This document shows, in pieces, positions 12,742 to 24,471 of a DNA stretch of 64,000 nucleotides; the stretch's first letter is position 1; every line of letters begins with the position of its first letter. Position numbers and translations under genes: made by a program. The DNA is taken from the NCBI RefSeq assembly GCF_901709675.1, contig NC_051096.1:2261001-2325000 (forward strand). The letters are read 5' to 3'. Below the pieces are notes generated by a model. That model searched no databases. It saw nothing but the letters and a program-made list of their open reading frames with translations, and was not told the DNA's origin. The DNA comes from Syngnathus acus (lineage: Eukaryota; Chordata; Actinopteri; Syngnathiformes; Syngnathidae).

Positions 12742-15560
12742 TCAGTCGTCCGTGGTGTCGGTGTCGTCGTTCAAATACTCTTCCTCCACAGGCGTGCCGC
12801 CGTTTTGCACACCCCAGTCATCATTGTCGTACTCTATGCTGTCGTTGTCCTCTAACAGCTCGAGGTCCAGTCCCGCCGTTGCTGCGCCCGCCGCCGCAGC
12901 GGCTGCTGCCGGCCCGTTGACGGGCCGCGCCTCGGCTGGTGGGTTCTGTCCCGGGGGTGGCGCGGCTGGGGCCTCTGGCGGCGCTGCCGCGTAGCCCCCA
13001 TTATTATTAGAGAAGGCGTCCCTGTGCTGGGCGTCGTCCACGTTGACCCTCTGGTGGCACATGGGGCAGGTGTCCTGGATGTAGAGCCACTTGCGCAGGC
13101 ACAGAGCGTGGAAGTAGTGGTGGCATGGCGTGATGCGTGCTGAGGTGGCAAAGTCCTGGTAGCAGATGGCACAGACGTCCTCGATGCGGCGCAGGCGCTC
13201 GCCACGCAGCTCGGGCAGCGAGTTAATCTTCTTGACGGCCGTGCGGCGGTTGATGAAGGTCTTCCAGCCGTTGCGCGCCTGCAGGTAGATGTTGAAGTAG
13301 GCGTGCAGGCACATCATGCAGGCACGGATCTTGCTGCCCGACTCGAACATCATGGTGTAGGCGCCGTTGCCGAACATCACCACGCCAAAGAGGAACTCGA
13401 TGACGTTGCCGCCCGAGCGCACGTAGTACACGTAGTCGTCCAGCTTCTCCCACAGCGCGTCTGACAAGCCGTCCGCCATGAACAGTCCGTAGACGGTCAG
13501 CGACACCAGCACCTGGGAAATGTGAAAGTCACGTTTGGCTTTGACATTTTGTGGGCCTCGAAAAGCGCACCTTGAGGCAGAGCTCCACGCAGAAGGCCGT
13601 GACGGCAAAGAGCCAGGTGTTGATGATGTAGTGGCGCCACAGGGCGCGGCTGAGCACAACGGGCAGCACAAAGAGCGCCGCCGACACCAGCAGCACGGGA
13701 AAGTGGCGGCGGAAGGAGGAGACGTGCGAGGCGCTGAGCGACATCAGCACCGGGTCCGTCATCCCTTGGATGAAGTGCAGGATGGCCGTCAGCAGGAGGC
13801 ACATGTTGCGGCTCAGACGCACCTTTGCGGACACGGCACAAACACGGCCAGGTCTCGTCAATTGTCTCGCCAAAACCGCGGCGCGTTTGCGCATCCTACC
13901 AGGCGCTCCTCGGGGTCCAGACTGCTGAGTCCGGTCTGCAGGGCCAGGATGAAGAACAGCACCGGCGCCACGAAGCCCAAACGTTTATCCTCCTCCTCCG
14001 TTGAACCTGGACGAGGCATAAAGGCGTCCTAAGCGCACTGGGGAGCGTTTTGCACCGGCGGGAAGGGGGGAGGAGATGCGCACCGATGAAGGTGAGGATG
14101 CTGAGGCCCAGGTAATGCGCCGCCGACGAGATAACGGCGCTCATGCCCAGGATGGTGAGGGTAGAGTCGCAGCCGGAGATGATCAGGTTGCTGCTCACGT
14201 CCCACAACACGTCCCAGCTCAGGAGGTAACCCTGACGCACGGGAGAGACGTCAAAAGCTCAACTTCTGAGCAAGTTCTAAAATGAGCCGAGTCGAGCATT
14301 TACCCGCGGGTCGGAGCTGCGGTCGGCGTAGCCGCCGGTGGCGTCGCCGCTTTCCCTCCGCACCGCCTGAACCACGTAGACCAGGATGAGTGCCTGGGCC
14401 GTGACGCGGGTCAACCAGAAGACCCGCAACACATCCGGGAAGCGGATCCTCTTCCAGGTGTCCTTCAGGAGTAGCTGCAGGCCGTACATGCGGTACATGT
14501 GTCGCACCAGCAGGAAGACGTAGCGACACGAGTAGTAGAACCATCTGAGGCGCAGGGCCAGGCAGGCGGCCGTGTTGAGGGCCAGGGCGGCGCCCGAGAA
14601 GACGGCCACCAGCCGCCGCACGTCCGGGGGCAGGTCCATCATCAGCCCCCACACGGGCACCATCACATCCAGGACCACAAGGGCGGCCAGTGACGAGCGC
14701 AGGCCCAAGAGGAAGACGTAACCCACGCCGAACGCCAGCTGCACAGTGGCCAGGCCCAGCCACAGCGCCGGCCCGCTGCGGGCCTGTGGACGCAGGCCCA
14801 GCGCCACTTTGGAGTAGGCGCCGTAAAAGTCCACGTGCGAGGTGGCGTGGTAGTTGACCAGGACGGCGGCCGCGCCCAGGACCACCGCCAGGAAGAGGGT
14901 GTAGAATTTGAACAAGGCCTTCTGGGACAGCAGCAGCACAACACCGGAGACCAGCACGCCTGGGAAACGGCGCTACTATAAATGATTCTGTCAAATAACA
15001 ACAAATAGCTGACCGACTTGTTGTCCACCAATAGAGGGTGCTAACGGCTTGAAACAGTCTCGAGGAGTTGGAACGCAATTTGAACAGAGTTGTATGTAGC
15101 TCGGCGAAAAATGGAGTTGACATTGATAACACGTTGCTTGTCATGAAACGAGACTCCCGTGGCGAACCGTGGATCGTCAGTGCACCATCAGAACACGGTG
15201 AACGCCAACAAACTTGATGAAGATTTGTGTTGTCTCCAGTAGTTTGAGGAAGCATTTCGCATGAGAGCCACGGTTGACTTAGAGGCAAATGTGACACTGC
15301 TGTCAAGTTGACGGCTCGCGCGTGACTGACAGGTGACGTCGCTGCGCGTCTGTCGAATGTTGGCCCGTCTGTGAAGCGTGTGTCACTTGCCACTTACCCA
15401 CGACTCGGAACAAGACGCTCCCAACGGTAGAGGCCCATCCCGGCCCGGGCTCGTAATACGAGTTGAAGATGGCATCGATCATGAAGATGCAGGGTACCCG
15501 CAGAGCCACATCGAGCACCGCCAAGGCCTGCTGGCCTAGCCGGCCTTGAGTGGACGCCAT
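12742..15560 (-). CDS. rnf139: E3 ubiquitin ligase RNF139 (TRC8)
   Basis: Six exons: 15560-15398, 14959-14304, 14231-14084, 14006-13900, 13822-13571, 13512-12742. The total is 2097 nt (698 aa; human about 664). The N-terminal two thirds is a multi-pass membrane region with a sterol-sensing-like segment. The C-terminus has a RING-H2 reading CAICYQDF, then TPCHHYFHALCLRKWL, then TCPMCHQRVN, nearly identical to mammalian TRC8. TRC8 is an ER-resident ligase acting in ER-associated degradation and sterol homeostasis. After the RING comes a fish-specific Pro/Ala-rich stretch with a run of seven alanines, then the acidic tail (TDTTDD). Adjacency to mtss1 matches human 8q24. Confidence 0.93.
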
Positions 15561-15710
15561 GGGGCTCGGGGCTCACAGACAACGTTCCCAGCGGCTCCGG
15601 GAAGACCGGCACGTCCGCGGAGCGTGCAAAGGCATGGAAGTCGCTCGCTGGCAGGCTGGGTTCTTCGGCTTAGCTCAGGCTCGACTTGGTTTGCCCGCTA
15701 GCAGCCGCGG

Positions 15711-15721
15711 CCGCCATCTTG
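15711..15721 (-). promoter_or_regulatory. YY1-type site upstream of rnf139
   Basis: On the minus strand the sequence reads CAAGATGGCGG, the classical YY1 core of TATA-less housekeeping promoters. It lies 151 nt upstream of the rnf139 ATG in a GC-rich stretch. Confidence 0.45.
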
Positions 15722-16246
15722 GGCCGCTTGAACTTTTCCTGCTGCATCTTCTTCGTTGGTGCAAAATAAGCGACTGCACGCTAACGTGAGATGATACTGC
15801 TGCCACCTGACGACTAAGTGAAGAACTACAATATTCACCTGCAGGAAACGTGAACTGCATGCAAAGCTGCAAAAACGGAATATTTGTCCCACTGGAATAG
15901 CTGGAAAACAAAACAACAAAAAACGACATAAACGGCTCATATTTAGATTTGACACGTAATTGTCCAAGCATATTTTTTAAGGGGAAGTACTCCAAATTTG
16001 TGATTCTCAATTTTTTTCTTTTTGGAACGTATCACTGAAGAACTCACCTATTCATGCTCTGTAACCCTAATATCAAAATGGTCCTCAGTTTTGTTTTCAG
16101 TCTTTAGGGAACCTTAGGCTCGCCACAAGCCAAATGAGGCTAAGTTGATCCAACTCCAAACTGAGAGGCCATGGCCGCAATGTCCCGTCCTTAATATGAC
16201 ATCACACAGCTGCTATTCACCTGATTGGTCTTTGGTCACATGATGC
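15722..16246. other. Short intergenic region between divergent genes
   Basis: Separates rnf139 (-) from a small plus-strand reading frame. No repeat or exon was recognised. It may act as a bidirectional promoter region. Confidence 0.35.
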
Positions 16247-16684
16247 ATGAGAGGCGAGCCCCTCTTTGTCGCGCTGTCGAACGGAGGATTTCGAGAGCTG
16301 GGTCGGCGCCCCCCGAGGCCTCCTCCCACCACGAGCATGCACAGCGCCGGCTCCCGGAGGATGGAAGCCTGCCCGGCACACATTGAGGCCTTCCGTCGCG
16401 AGATGTTTGAGGTGACCAGGAATGGCCAGCAGGTCAACATAACGCTCTACCAGATGATCCTGGAGATTAAGCGGCAGACCCAGATGGACGTGGACGAGCT
16501 GCGCCAAAGCTTGTGCGACATCTGTGCACGGATGCGCGCCATCTCGGAGAAGGTGGACCAACTGGTGGAGCCGTCGCCTGCTTGGACGCGACTCTGCCTC
16601 ACGTGCAACTACATCAACGATCCCACCATGGTCTTGGCTGCTGCGCTGGTGCTGGCCTGCGGATTCTACTTTATAGTCTTTTAG
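16247..16684 (+). CDS. Small tail-anchored membrane protein, unknown family
   Basis: An uninterrupted frame of 145 codons. A second in-frame ATG at 16337 would give 115 residues starting MHSAGSRRMEAC and is the more likely start, because the upstream part is Arg/Pro-rich. The middle is a predicted amphipathic helix or coiled coil (ITLYQMILEIKRQTQMDVDE and RAISEKVDQLVE). The last about 23 residues are a single hydrophobic segment (TMVLAAALVLACGFYFIVF) ending at the stop codon, as in tail-anchored proteins. I do not recognise the family. Third-position composition and regular heptads make chance unlikely, but an upstream exon cannot be excluded. Confidence 0.6.
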   Translation: MRGEPLFVALSNGGFRELGRRPPRPPPTTSMHSAGSRRMEACPAHIEAFRREMFEVTRNGQQVNITLYQMILEIKRQTQMDVDELRQSLCDICARMRAISEKVDQLVEPSPAWTRLCLTCNYINDPTMVLAAALVLACGFYFIVF

Positions 16685-17090
16685 GAGGGCATCCTCGGGT
16701 TCCGGGAACCGGCGGTCCATCTTGACAACAGGAAAGAGGGTGACATTGGAGTTCTGGACCCATATGACTGCCGGTGGGTCACCAGATGAGGGGGTGGACG
16801 CCTTTACGCCAACAACTGACAACCCCCTGTGCTGTGGATAGCACCAGATAGTGGCAAAGCACTACCTTTGTCTAAATGAAGCTCCTCAACACACTTCATT
16901 GACAACGAGCTGCCACAACATGGCGCCAAATCGGGCAAAAACGTTTTTGATACAAGGTGAAACTTTTGCGGATTCGTCAAACTTGGATGACTGACAATCT
17001 GCACAGACATCAAGTGAGCGCAGGACTCGTGTGAGGAGGACACATGGCAATCACACACACATGGAACCAGACAAACTTGTTTTATTTTCA

Positions 17091-17096
17091 TTCTCC
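17091..17096 (-). terminator. Candidate polyadenylation signal of mtss1
   Basis: AATAAA on the minus strand, about 510 nt beyond the mtss1 stop codon. It would make 17080-17601 the 3' UTR. Confidence 0.5.
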
Positions 17097-17601
17097 AAGG
17101 CCGCCATGACGGCGTGCGCACACTTCGAGGCTGGTCACGTTCAGCTTCATCTGCTCGGTGCATCAGCTGCGCGACGCTCACGCAGCCCGTCAAGGTGACG
17201 TCATGTCGAATTGTCGTAAAAGTCCGAGCCAAAACGTGTCATTTTGGTCTTTGTTAGATTCAGGCCAAGAGTCTCGTCTCCTTATTGACCCAATGTATCC
17301 ACAGCATGTCAGTGTCAAAAATAAAAAAAATCTTAAGCTCCATCTAACTTTGTTGAGAGAAGCTGTCAAAAGCCAGCAGTCGTCGGGCATCGAGTCACGA
17401 ACCGTAGCGGGAGCGGAACGAGCTCTCGGCAGACATCGGCAAACAATCCAGAGCAAGAACGTGCGAAACATCAAATCAAAGTCATACCGGAGCAGGTTTT
17501 GGCACTTGAAGCGGAGAGAGCGTGCAAAAGAAAAAGAAACATCCCACAACTTTTTTGACCTGTGAGTCATGTTTGGCACATTCTGAACAAAACCTCCTCG
17601 G

Positions 17602-20600
17602 TCAGTGGATCCTGGGTGCCGATCGGTCGTCGGTGCTGGTCCTCTTCAGCGTGACGCCACGCCGGATGGCCACAAGGAAGTCGTCCACGCCGTCGCCGTG
17701 TTCCGTCTCCTCCAGCAGCTCGGGCAAAGGACGTCGCTCCGGCTCGGACACCCGGCTTACATCTGACTGAGGCCAAAGGCTTACGCCGCTCCCTGGTGAG
17801 ACAGGTACGCCTGGGGGGGTCCGAGGGCTGTGCCCGTCCTCCGACGACCTCCCCCCGGGGTGGTCCGGTACGGTGGGCGTCTTGACGGGGACCACGGGCG
17901 GCTTGATGGGGATGGGGCCCGAAGCGAGGCTGCTCGACGGGCGCCGCAGGCTGGCCTTGGAGGACGGTGTCCGGCGAATGGTGGCCACCCCCGGCGGGAC
18001 CACCGCGGAGGGGCTGGGGACCACGCGGGCTGACGTACCGCGCTTGGACCGCAGCGATCGGCGGCAGGACTGAGAGATGTCGCTGGGGCGCGGGACGCCG
18101 GGCGACTCGGCAGTCGGTTCCTCCCCTTCGTGATCCGTGGAGAAATAGTCGCGCTCTGAAGAGAACAGAAGTGATATTCAAAAGCGAAAAGCGAAAAGAA
18201 TCCCCAACCCCAGCGGGTCGCCCACCTTGCGTGGGGCCAGCATCCTCAGAGCAACACGGCGTGACGGTTTGACTACTGTAGCCGCTGGAGCCCTGCACCG
18301 AGTCCCTGCTGGAGCCGTGGAAGTCCAAGTGGAGACTGCGGGCCAGCGCCTTAGCCAGCTCTACCTGGGCCTCTCTGTCCTCCTTGACGGCGGGCATAGG
18401 GGACGGCGACTTGGACTGGGAGGCGTCCTGCGAGATGAAGCCCGAGTCGTGGGAGGACACCGACGAGAGGCGGGCCGGCGTCTGCTGCGGGAGGGCCGAC
18501 GAGGACGAAGATGAGGATGAGGCACGGTAGCGGAAATGCGAGCCGGGCGAGTGGCAGCGCGAGCCGCTAGAGCGAGAGTCGCTGCTGTTCACGCTGTTCA
18601 GGCTGCTGCCGAGAGAAAAGGCGCTGTTAACAACTCTCGCCGCTAGAGGGCGCCCGGGACCAGGGGAATCTGCCTTTGTTTCTGTCGTCAGCTCAGCTAC
18701 CTGCACATGCTGGACTTCCTGGACGTGGTGCTTGGAGATGAGGGCGGAGTCTGATAGGACCAGGTGCACTCAGACGCCTTCAGGTCCGCAATCACCTGTG
18801 AAAAAAGAGAAGAGGACGGAGATAAAGGAGGAGGAGGACAAGGAGGAAGCCAGATGAAGGAAGAAGCGGGGACGTGCTTGTTCACTGGAGGGTGGCAACT
18901 TGTGAGGGTCCATGGTCAACATCTTCAGGTCCTCCGTCAGCGTCTGAAGATGGCTGAGCTCGCCCAGCATGGACATCTCCTCCTCCTGACGGGCACACAT
19001 CAAGAATGGTCATGCGGTGACTTTGCGTGGGGCGTGCGCTCGCTACTGACCACGACGGGTCTGAACATGGCCACCAGGCAGCAGAAGCGGCTCCTCTCCT
19101 CCACCATGGCTCTCCGCACCGCCTGCTTCTCGGCCTCCTCCAGCAGGAAGTACTTGTCGCTCACTTCCTGCTTGGCGTTGTCCAACTGCGGCTGGATGTC
19201 TCCGCGCCCTGGAGGGTAAGGAACCAACGCTCAAGATGGCCGACGACAGGAAGAGGCGACGCGGCCGATCGCTTACCAAAGACGTCGGCTGAAGAGCGGG
19301 CGGCGACCGCATCCGGGCGGGTTGGACAAACAAGTCAAGACGTCAGTTTGCAAAAGACAATTGTGAATCACCACGGCGTGTTTCCGCTGACCTTTCTTGG
19401 CTTTCTTCTGCAGCTTCAGTGTGTCCGAAGAGCGCTTCTTGATCTCCTGGCGGGCTTTCTTGTACTCTGTCGCACGCACGCGAGATGAATTGCACTCAGA
19501 AAACGCCTCGTCCGTGTGTGTTTGTGTACCTTTGGCGTGGTCCTTGTCTAGCGTGTTGGTGACTCTCTTCCAGTCTTCCATCTGCTCCTGGAGTGGGTTG
19601 GTCAGGCAATCCACAAACAACCTACACACACATATGTTGGGATGTGATTGGAGGAGGGGCGGGTCGCTACGGAGATAAGCGCACACGTACGTGGAGAACT
19701 GCCTGAGCTTTGCCTCGATGCTGCGGTGCCTCATGCACATCCTGGTGAGAGCTGAGCCGATGTCCCTCGTCGCCCCTGCGGTCAAAGGCCCAACATTTAA
19801 TTGGAAAGTAATTCTACTGTGGACCACTAGAGGGAGACACATGACGTTGGACTTTTCTGAATGAAAACGGACCGACCCGGTGTGGGTGTTCCTTCATTGT
19901 CGAATCCTCTGCCATCCCGCTTTTTAGGCCAACAGAAAGCGGCGGATGGCCGAAGGTTGATTTTCCTACGTATCTCTTTATTGTTTATTGGTGCTTTAAA
20001 AAATGATGAGAGGCCATTTTGGTAGTTTACGTCCAAATGACAACATCAATGTGGAATCCGTGCAAACTCCTTCCATAAAGACGCGACACGTCAAAGGTTT
20101 GATTTTCCGAGCGTGCGCCGGCGTCGGGGTGTCAGGGTGCGGCCGTGATGCTGCTGCATTGCACCACTGACACCTCCCACCCACTCCACCACCCCCTCCC
20201 TTATTCCACGTGGTCTTGGTCCACATCATCACCGACAAATGTCGTTGGCCTGATTGCTAACTCTAGTCAAGAGATCTTTTGATTCGCAGACTGCCGTCGT
20301 GTGTGCGTGTGTGTGTGTATGTGCAGCAGCTGCTGTGGTTGCCATAGCGGCAGCCAACGATTCTGAGGCCCCCAGCTGCGACCACTCCGAATAAGAAGCT
20401 AACAATTCACCGCTGGGCTCGTTGATGTCAACTTCCACATCAACATTGGCAAGCGAGGCGATGATTGACGGACGAAGGGATTGATGGTCCTTAAGGGTAT
20501 TTCAAGCGTAACCGAAGCCGCCGGTTGGGATGCAGAAATAGCGCCACGACATTTGACCCACTTGGTGCTTGCGGGAGGAACACTCAGCTTGCCAGAGAAA

Positions 20601-22315
20601 CTTTGAATTCTTTTTTTTTGCCTCACTCGAATGGCAGGCGAACACACGGCAAAGCCCTACTTTTGTCAAAATGAAACTCAGGCGGTTCTTTGCAAGCACC
20701 ATGATGTTGCAGTGTGGCATCAAGGCGCTACTTTTGTCTAAAGGAAACTCCTCAAGTCGACCAAATCCTGACGATGCACATGAAAAGAACGAAGCTTTGA
20801 AATTTGGGACACCGCTGATGCGGGCCGCCTCATACCTCGGCTGCCGGTCGCCATGTCGGCCACCTTCTGAAAGGCATCCAGGAAGGCCGCCAACGCCAAC
20901 ACCGTCGTCCTGCAGTGCAGGACAAATATGCAGATGGCGCAGTCTGGTCACATTTCACTCTTCCTACTTTGTACTTTTGTTTTTATTGCGGGTCCGGTCC
21001 GGTCTACCAAGACGCCTCCAGGGCCACGTTCGACAGCGAAACATTACCTGAGCTGCGACTGCAGTTTTCCAGCTTTGCCGACAAAGTCTTCCCACACGGG
21101 ATAACCGGCCTGCCCAGCAAACACAAGAGGAGGACGATGAGGAGGCGGAGCATGACACGGGTGTGGCAGAGAAAAATATTTTCAGCGCCAGCCTTGATTT
21201 GACCAACAATCACCTTTTAGTCCAAATTGCAAAACTACATGAAATTTCTGATACCATAGAGATGATGGATTTGCCAATACGTCAAAGCACGTTTTAGCGC
21301 CACCTACTGGCAAGGAGGACTCGTCATGTCAGCTGTGTCTTAATACTTTTGTCTATGCCCAAGTAGCATCTCTTATCAAGCGTCGACTCCTCGTGTCAAC
21401 CGACAGCTCGCATCGCTCGCCCTCCTGTGCCGAGCTGCGCGGCTGGCTGTTGCCATGGCAACAATGCAGAGCAGCAAGAGGAAAAGATGTAGGGGGGGCA
21501 TTTTTGGGGGGGCTGTTTGGTGTTTTGGCTTTGATGCCCACACCGCCATGATTGCAGCTATCCTCCACCTGAATGTGGTGAAATATGCACACCCACATCT
21601 GGGGAGGAGGGCGGGGCCGCCGCTGCAACCGTCAGCCGGCGAGGTCATAAAGTGTCGCCGTGGCAACAGCTGCCGTCCGAAGGACCTTAGGGAGTTGTCC
21701 ATTATTTGATGTTGAAGCTCGTATTCAAAGCGACGGAGGAAAAATGGAGAATGGACGGGGAGTTGTGGGGATGAAGCGACAGAAACCAACCGGTTGGTCC
21801 CATCTGTTTCCATGGCGACGAGGAGACGGATGCAGGAGACCAACCTCGAAAAAGCGACAAGGCTCATCCTGTCGTTCGCGTATCATAAGTATTTTCATCT
21901 CAATGAGAATAAAGGACACATTGAAATGGTCAGCTATTTTTTCACATAAATCCATTTTCCAAACTATGTCAAGGCCTAGTCGTCAATTGATGCACGCCAC
22001 AAAGAAAAACGATGGTCGCCATTCGGTCTCAGGACCCCCAAGTCAAACAAAAAACAATCAATTGAAAGGTATTTGGACATTTTTGACTCGATTCATTGTG
22101 GGAGACATTTGGACCTCCTGGGGCTGAGGCAGCATGAGGCTGTGGCAAATTCCTCACACTTGCCACCGATAACGTCAGCAGCACGTCACATGATTACGGC
22201 GATGATTACGGTGCTAATGATGATCAACGAGTGCGTGCGGTTTTACCTTCATGTCCGCGATGACGTTCTGGAAGAGGCCGCCCAGCGCGCTGCACTCCCT
22301 CTCCATGCTTTCCAT
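17602..22315 (-). CDS. mtss1: MTSS1 (missing in metastasis): I-BAR and WH2 actin regulator
   Basis: Twelve exons: 22315-22247, 21109-21048, 20909-20836, 19775-19691, 19621-19530, 19466-19392, 19288-19277 (12 nt), 19208-19051, 18985-18878, 18795-18701, 18605-18226, 18155-17602. The total is 1764 nt (587 aa) with every phase matching. Residues 1-250 are the I-BAR/IMD domain (ECSALGGLFQNVIADMK, IGSALTRMCMRHRSIEAKLR, DTLKLQKKAKKG), which binds PI(4,5)P2 and forms negative membrane curvature. Then come a Ser-rich linker (SSLNSVNSSDSRSSGS, SSHDSGFISQDA), a Pro-rich part and a C-terminal WH2 motif (DFLVAIRRGVTLKRT). Human MTSS1 is about 755 aa, so part of the central region is missing or uses exons I did not find. 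Exon 9 appears to end at a GC donor. Confidence 0.92.
19277..19288 (-). other. mtss1: Candidate 12-nt microexon of mtss1
   Basis: An AG acceptor at 19290-19289 and a GTAAGC donor at 19276 enclose 12 nt. With the flanking phase-1 borders they add ADVF within KKAKKG-ADVFG-RGDIQP. Removing it restores the usual sequence without a frame change, so it is probably alternative. Confidence 0.6.
19776..20835 (-). other. Intron 3 of mtss1
   Basis: About 1.06 kb with a short TG-rich microsatellite near 20298-20322. No coding content was recognised. Confidence 0.6.
21110..22246 (-). other. Intron 1 of mtss1
   Basis: About 1.1 kb between the first coding exon and exon 2. No repeat family or exon was recognised. 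Confidence 0.6.
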
Positions 22316-24240
22316 CTTGACTCAATCAGTCGAAAACATCCAAAAGGATCATGTGCAGTGCAGCATAACAATAACGAGTCTGAATGGGGGACGCACGCGC
22401 GCACTGGAATGGGAGGGGAGGGGCGGGGGTCTTTCCGCCTTTCTCTCCCCGGCTCACGGAGCTGCAGAGTCGTTTAGAAGCGACTACCCGGCGGCGATGG
22501 AGGCTGTGTCCCCGCGGGGAGGAGGACGTCAAGGACGCGCGCGCGAGGGGAGCGAGCGGGCACGACCGTCGCCGGCTTCGTCATCTTTTCTAACACAAGG
22601 TTGGAGAGCCGCAGGGACGAGGCTGTCAGGGAAGACGGGAACGCGCGTCAGACAGACCACGCCCTCAGATGGAGAGGAGGGGCAGATTCAAACACTTCGT
22701 GTGGGTGATACAATATTCCACTCCAGCCAATACGAAACTTGGAACCCACTCCACCATATTACGATACAGTACAGTGCCCCACTAATCAGATTTTACGCGA
22801 GTGCACTTCCCTTTATGACACAACAGCACCGTCTGGTGGACAATGTCCAAAATAAATCTGATCTCAGAACCACTCAAGCTTTTTTTCCCGTACAAGTACG
22901 ACCAGTTTGCTCGCACGTCTCGTTGACTTGGGAGACGGCGACGAGTGCATCTGGAGAAGCGCGAGCGAAATGACGTCGTTAATGCAAGGACGAGAAACTG
23001 ACAAACGCGACCATGCACCAGGTTTCAAAGGAGGAAAGTGAAAAAAGGCCGTTGCGTAGAAGACGGTCTTCACGTAATTGAGTGCACGCAAAAGCCGCGC
23101 GCAAACTTTTCGGGAGATGCGAGGCGGCAACAACTCAGCCTTTGCTGAGTCACAGCTATTTTATACGCTTCATGTTTCCCCGGCAATGACTTTGGACTCG
23201 TCTCTGCCCTTTCCGCTTACGCTGATCCAAATTCGTTGCCTGGCAACGAGGCGGACCGGGCTCCCAGCCAACATCCAACACGCCGCCTGTCACTGTTTGA
23301 TTCCACGTTGCTTCTCTGGTTGAAGTTGGATCTGGTTTTTGGCACTAAGAGTCATCTTTGGGCGCAACGGAAGCTCCCGAAGAAACATTCTAGAATCGTC
23401 ACACATGTCGCCGCGATGCTCCATGAATTCGTCCAGGTAGCTCAGAAGCCAAGTGTTGACCATAAAAAAAAAAAAACCTCTGCTAGCGTGGCACTTTCGG
23501 ACATAATCTTCGTTTCCTGCTCGCATTTAAGGACATCACCGCTAACCCCTTTGGTGGTTGCCACCGCGGTCGCCACGGTCCGCTCTGCATCATTAGGAAG
23601 CCGTCGCTGATTAACAGAATCTTGGCTTCCGCTGTTAGCTTAATGGATAGCTTGCTGCCTGGTCAACGTGGCCCATTGGCCTGGCGCCTGACATTTACGA
23701 CAATAATAGCGCGGATAAACATGCACTTGGTAGGAAATCATAAACTGACCCGACCTGTTTTCCCCTCGGCTTGGGAATTCAAGTAGTGTTTGCTCTCCTC
23801 GCCCTGCAAAAGAAAGACTTGGAGCATTGAAGCCTCGTAGAAGCGGGCAGGGCCTTCTTGCTTCCATTGTCTCCTCAGCTTGTTTGTTGTTACACTTTGC
23901 TTTTTGAGGAACACTTGCTTAATGGGAAAACTCCTCACTGAACTCAAATTGAATTCTTAATTGCACCCGATTGTTGCTATTTCGCAGACATTGACACTGC
24001 TAACATCCCAAATGTGTTTTTGTTGTCATCTCCCAGCACACAGACGCCACACGTGGGCTTGAAGAGGCCACCTTGTTTGTTTGTGCTATTTCTGGAATAT
24101 GATCCCATAAATAATTTAAAGCAACATTGTAAAGATGCGCACTAGCCATGAAATGTCCTCGTGCTTCTCTCGAGCAAGCGAAAAGTGTCTGCCCCCAGAC
24201 GAGGGCGCCACAAGCACTATCTCGCATCGCGTAACAACAC
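22316..24240. other. Region between divergent mtss1 and mylip
   Basis: GC-rich, CpG-dense sequence at 22380-22680 lies just upstream of the mtss1 ATG and is its likely promoter or 5' UTR. The rest is unremarkable, with one A-run at 23465-23476. Confidence 0.4.
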
Positions 24241-24275
24241 TTCCGGGGGGCGGGGCTTACGATCGGCGCTCCGTT

Positions 24276-24283
24276 CATATAAT
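24276..24283 (+). promoter_or_regulatory. Possible TATA box of mylip
   Basis: CATATAAT lies about 190 nt upstream of the mylip ATG. A GC box (GGGGCGGGGC) at 24246-24255 sits about 20 nt before it. The spacing suits a transcription start near 24305. Confidence 0.4.
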
Positions 24284-24471
24284 CAGGAGCCGGCAGACGG
24301 AGCTCAGCTCCGCCACAGGGACGCACCAGTGAGAGGGAAGGAGGAGAGAAAGAAAGCAAAAGAAAGTGACGAGAGGGACTCCATGTCGGGGATTCGAGAA
24401 GGCTGGAGCACTGTTTGATTTGTTTGTTTAAGTTTGAGTGGCGCCCAAACCAAAGAAGAGTCGCGAGCAAA

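Noticed and set aside
14251-15393. 380-codon minus-strand frame over rnf139
   Set aside because: It reads through introns and is out of phase with the conserved rnf139 exons.
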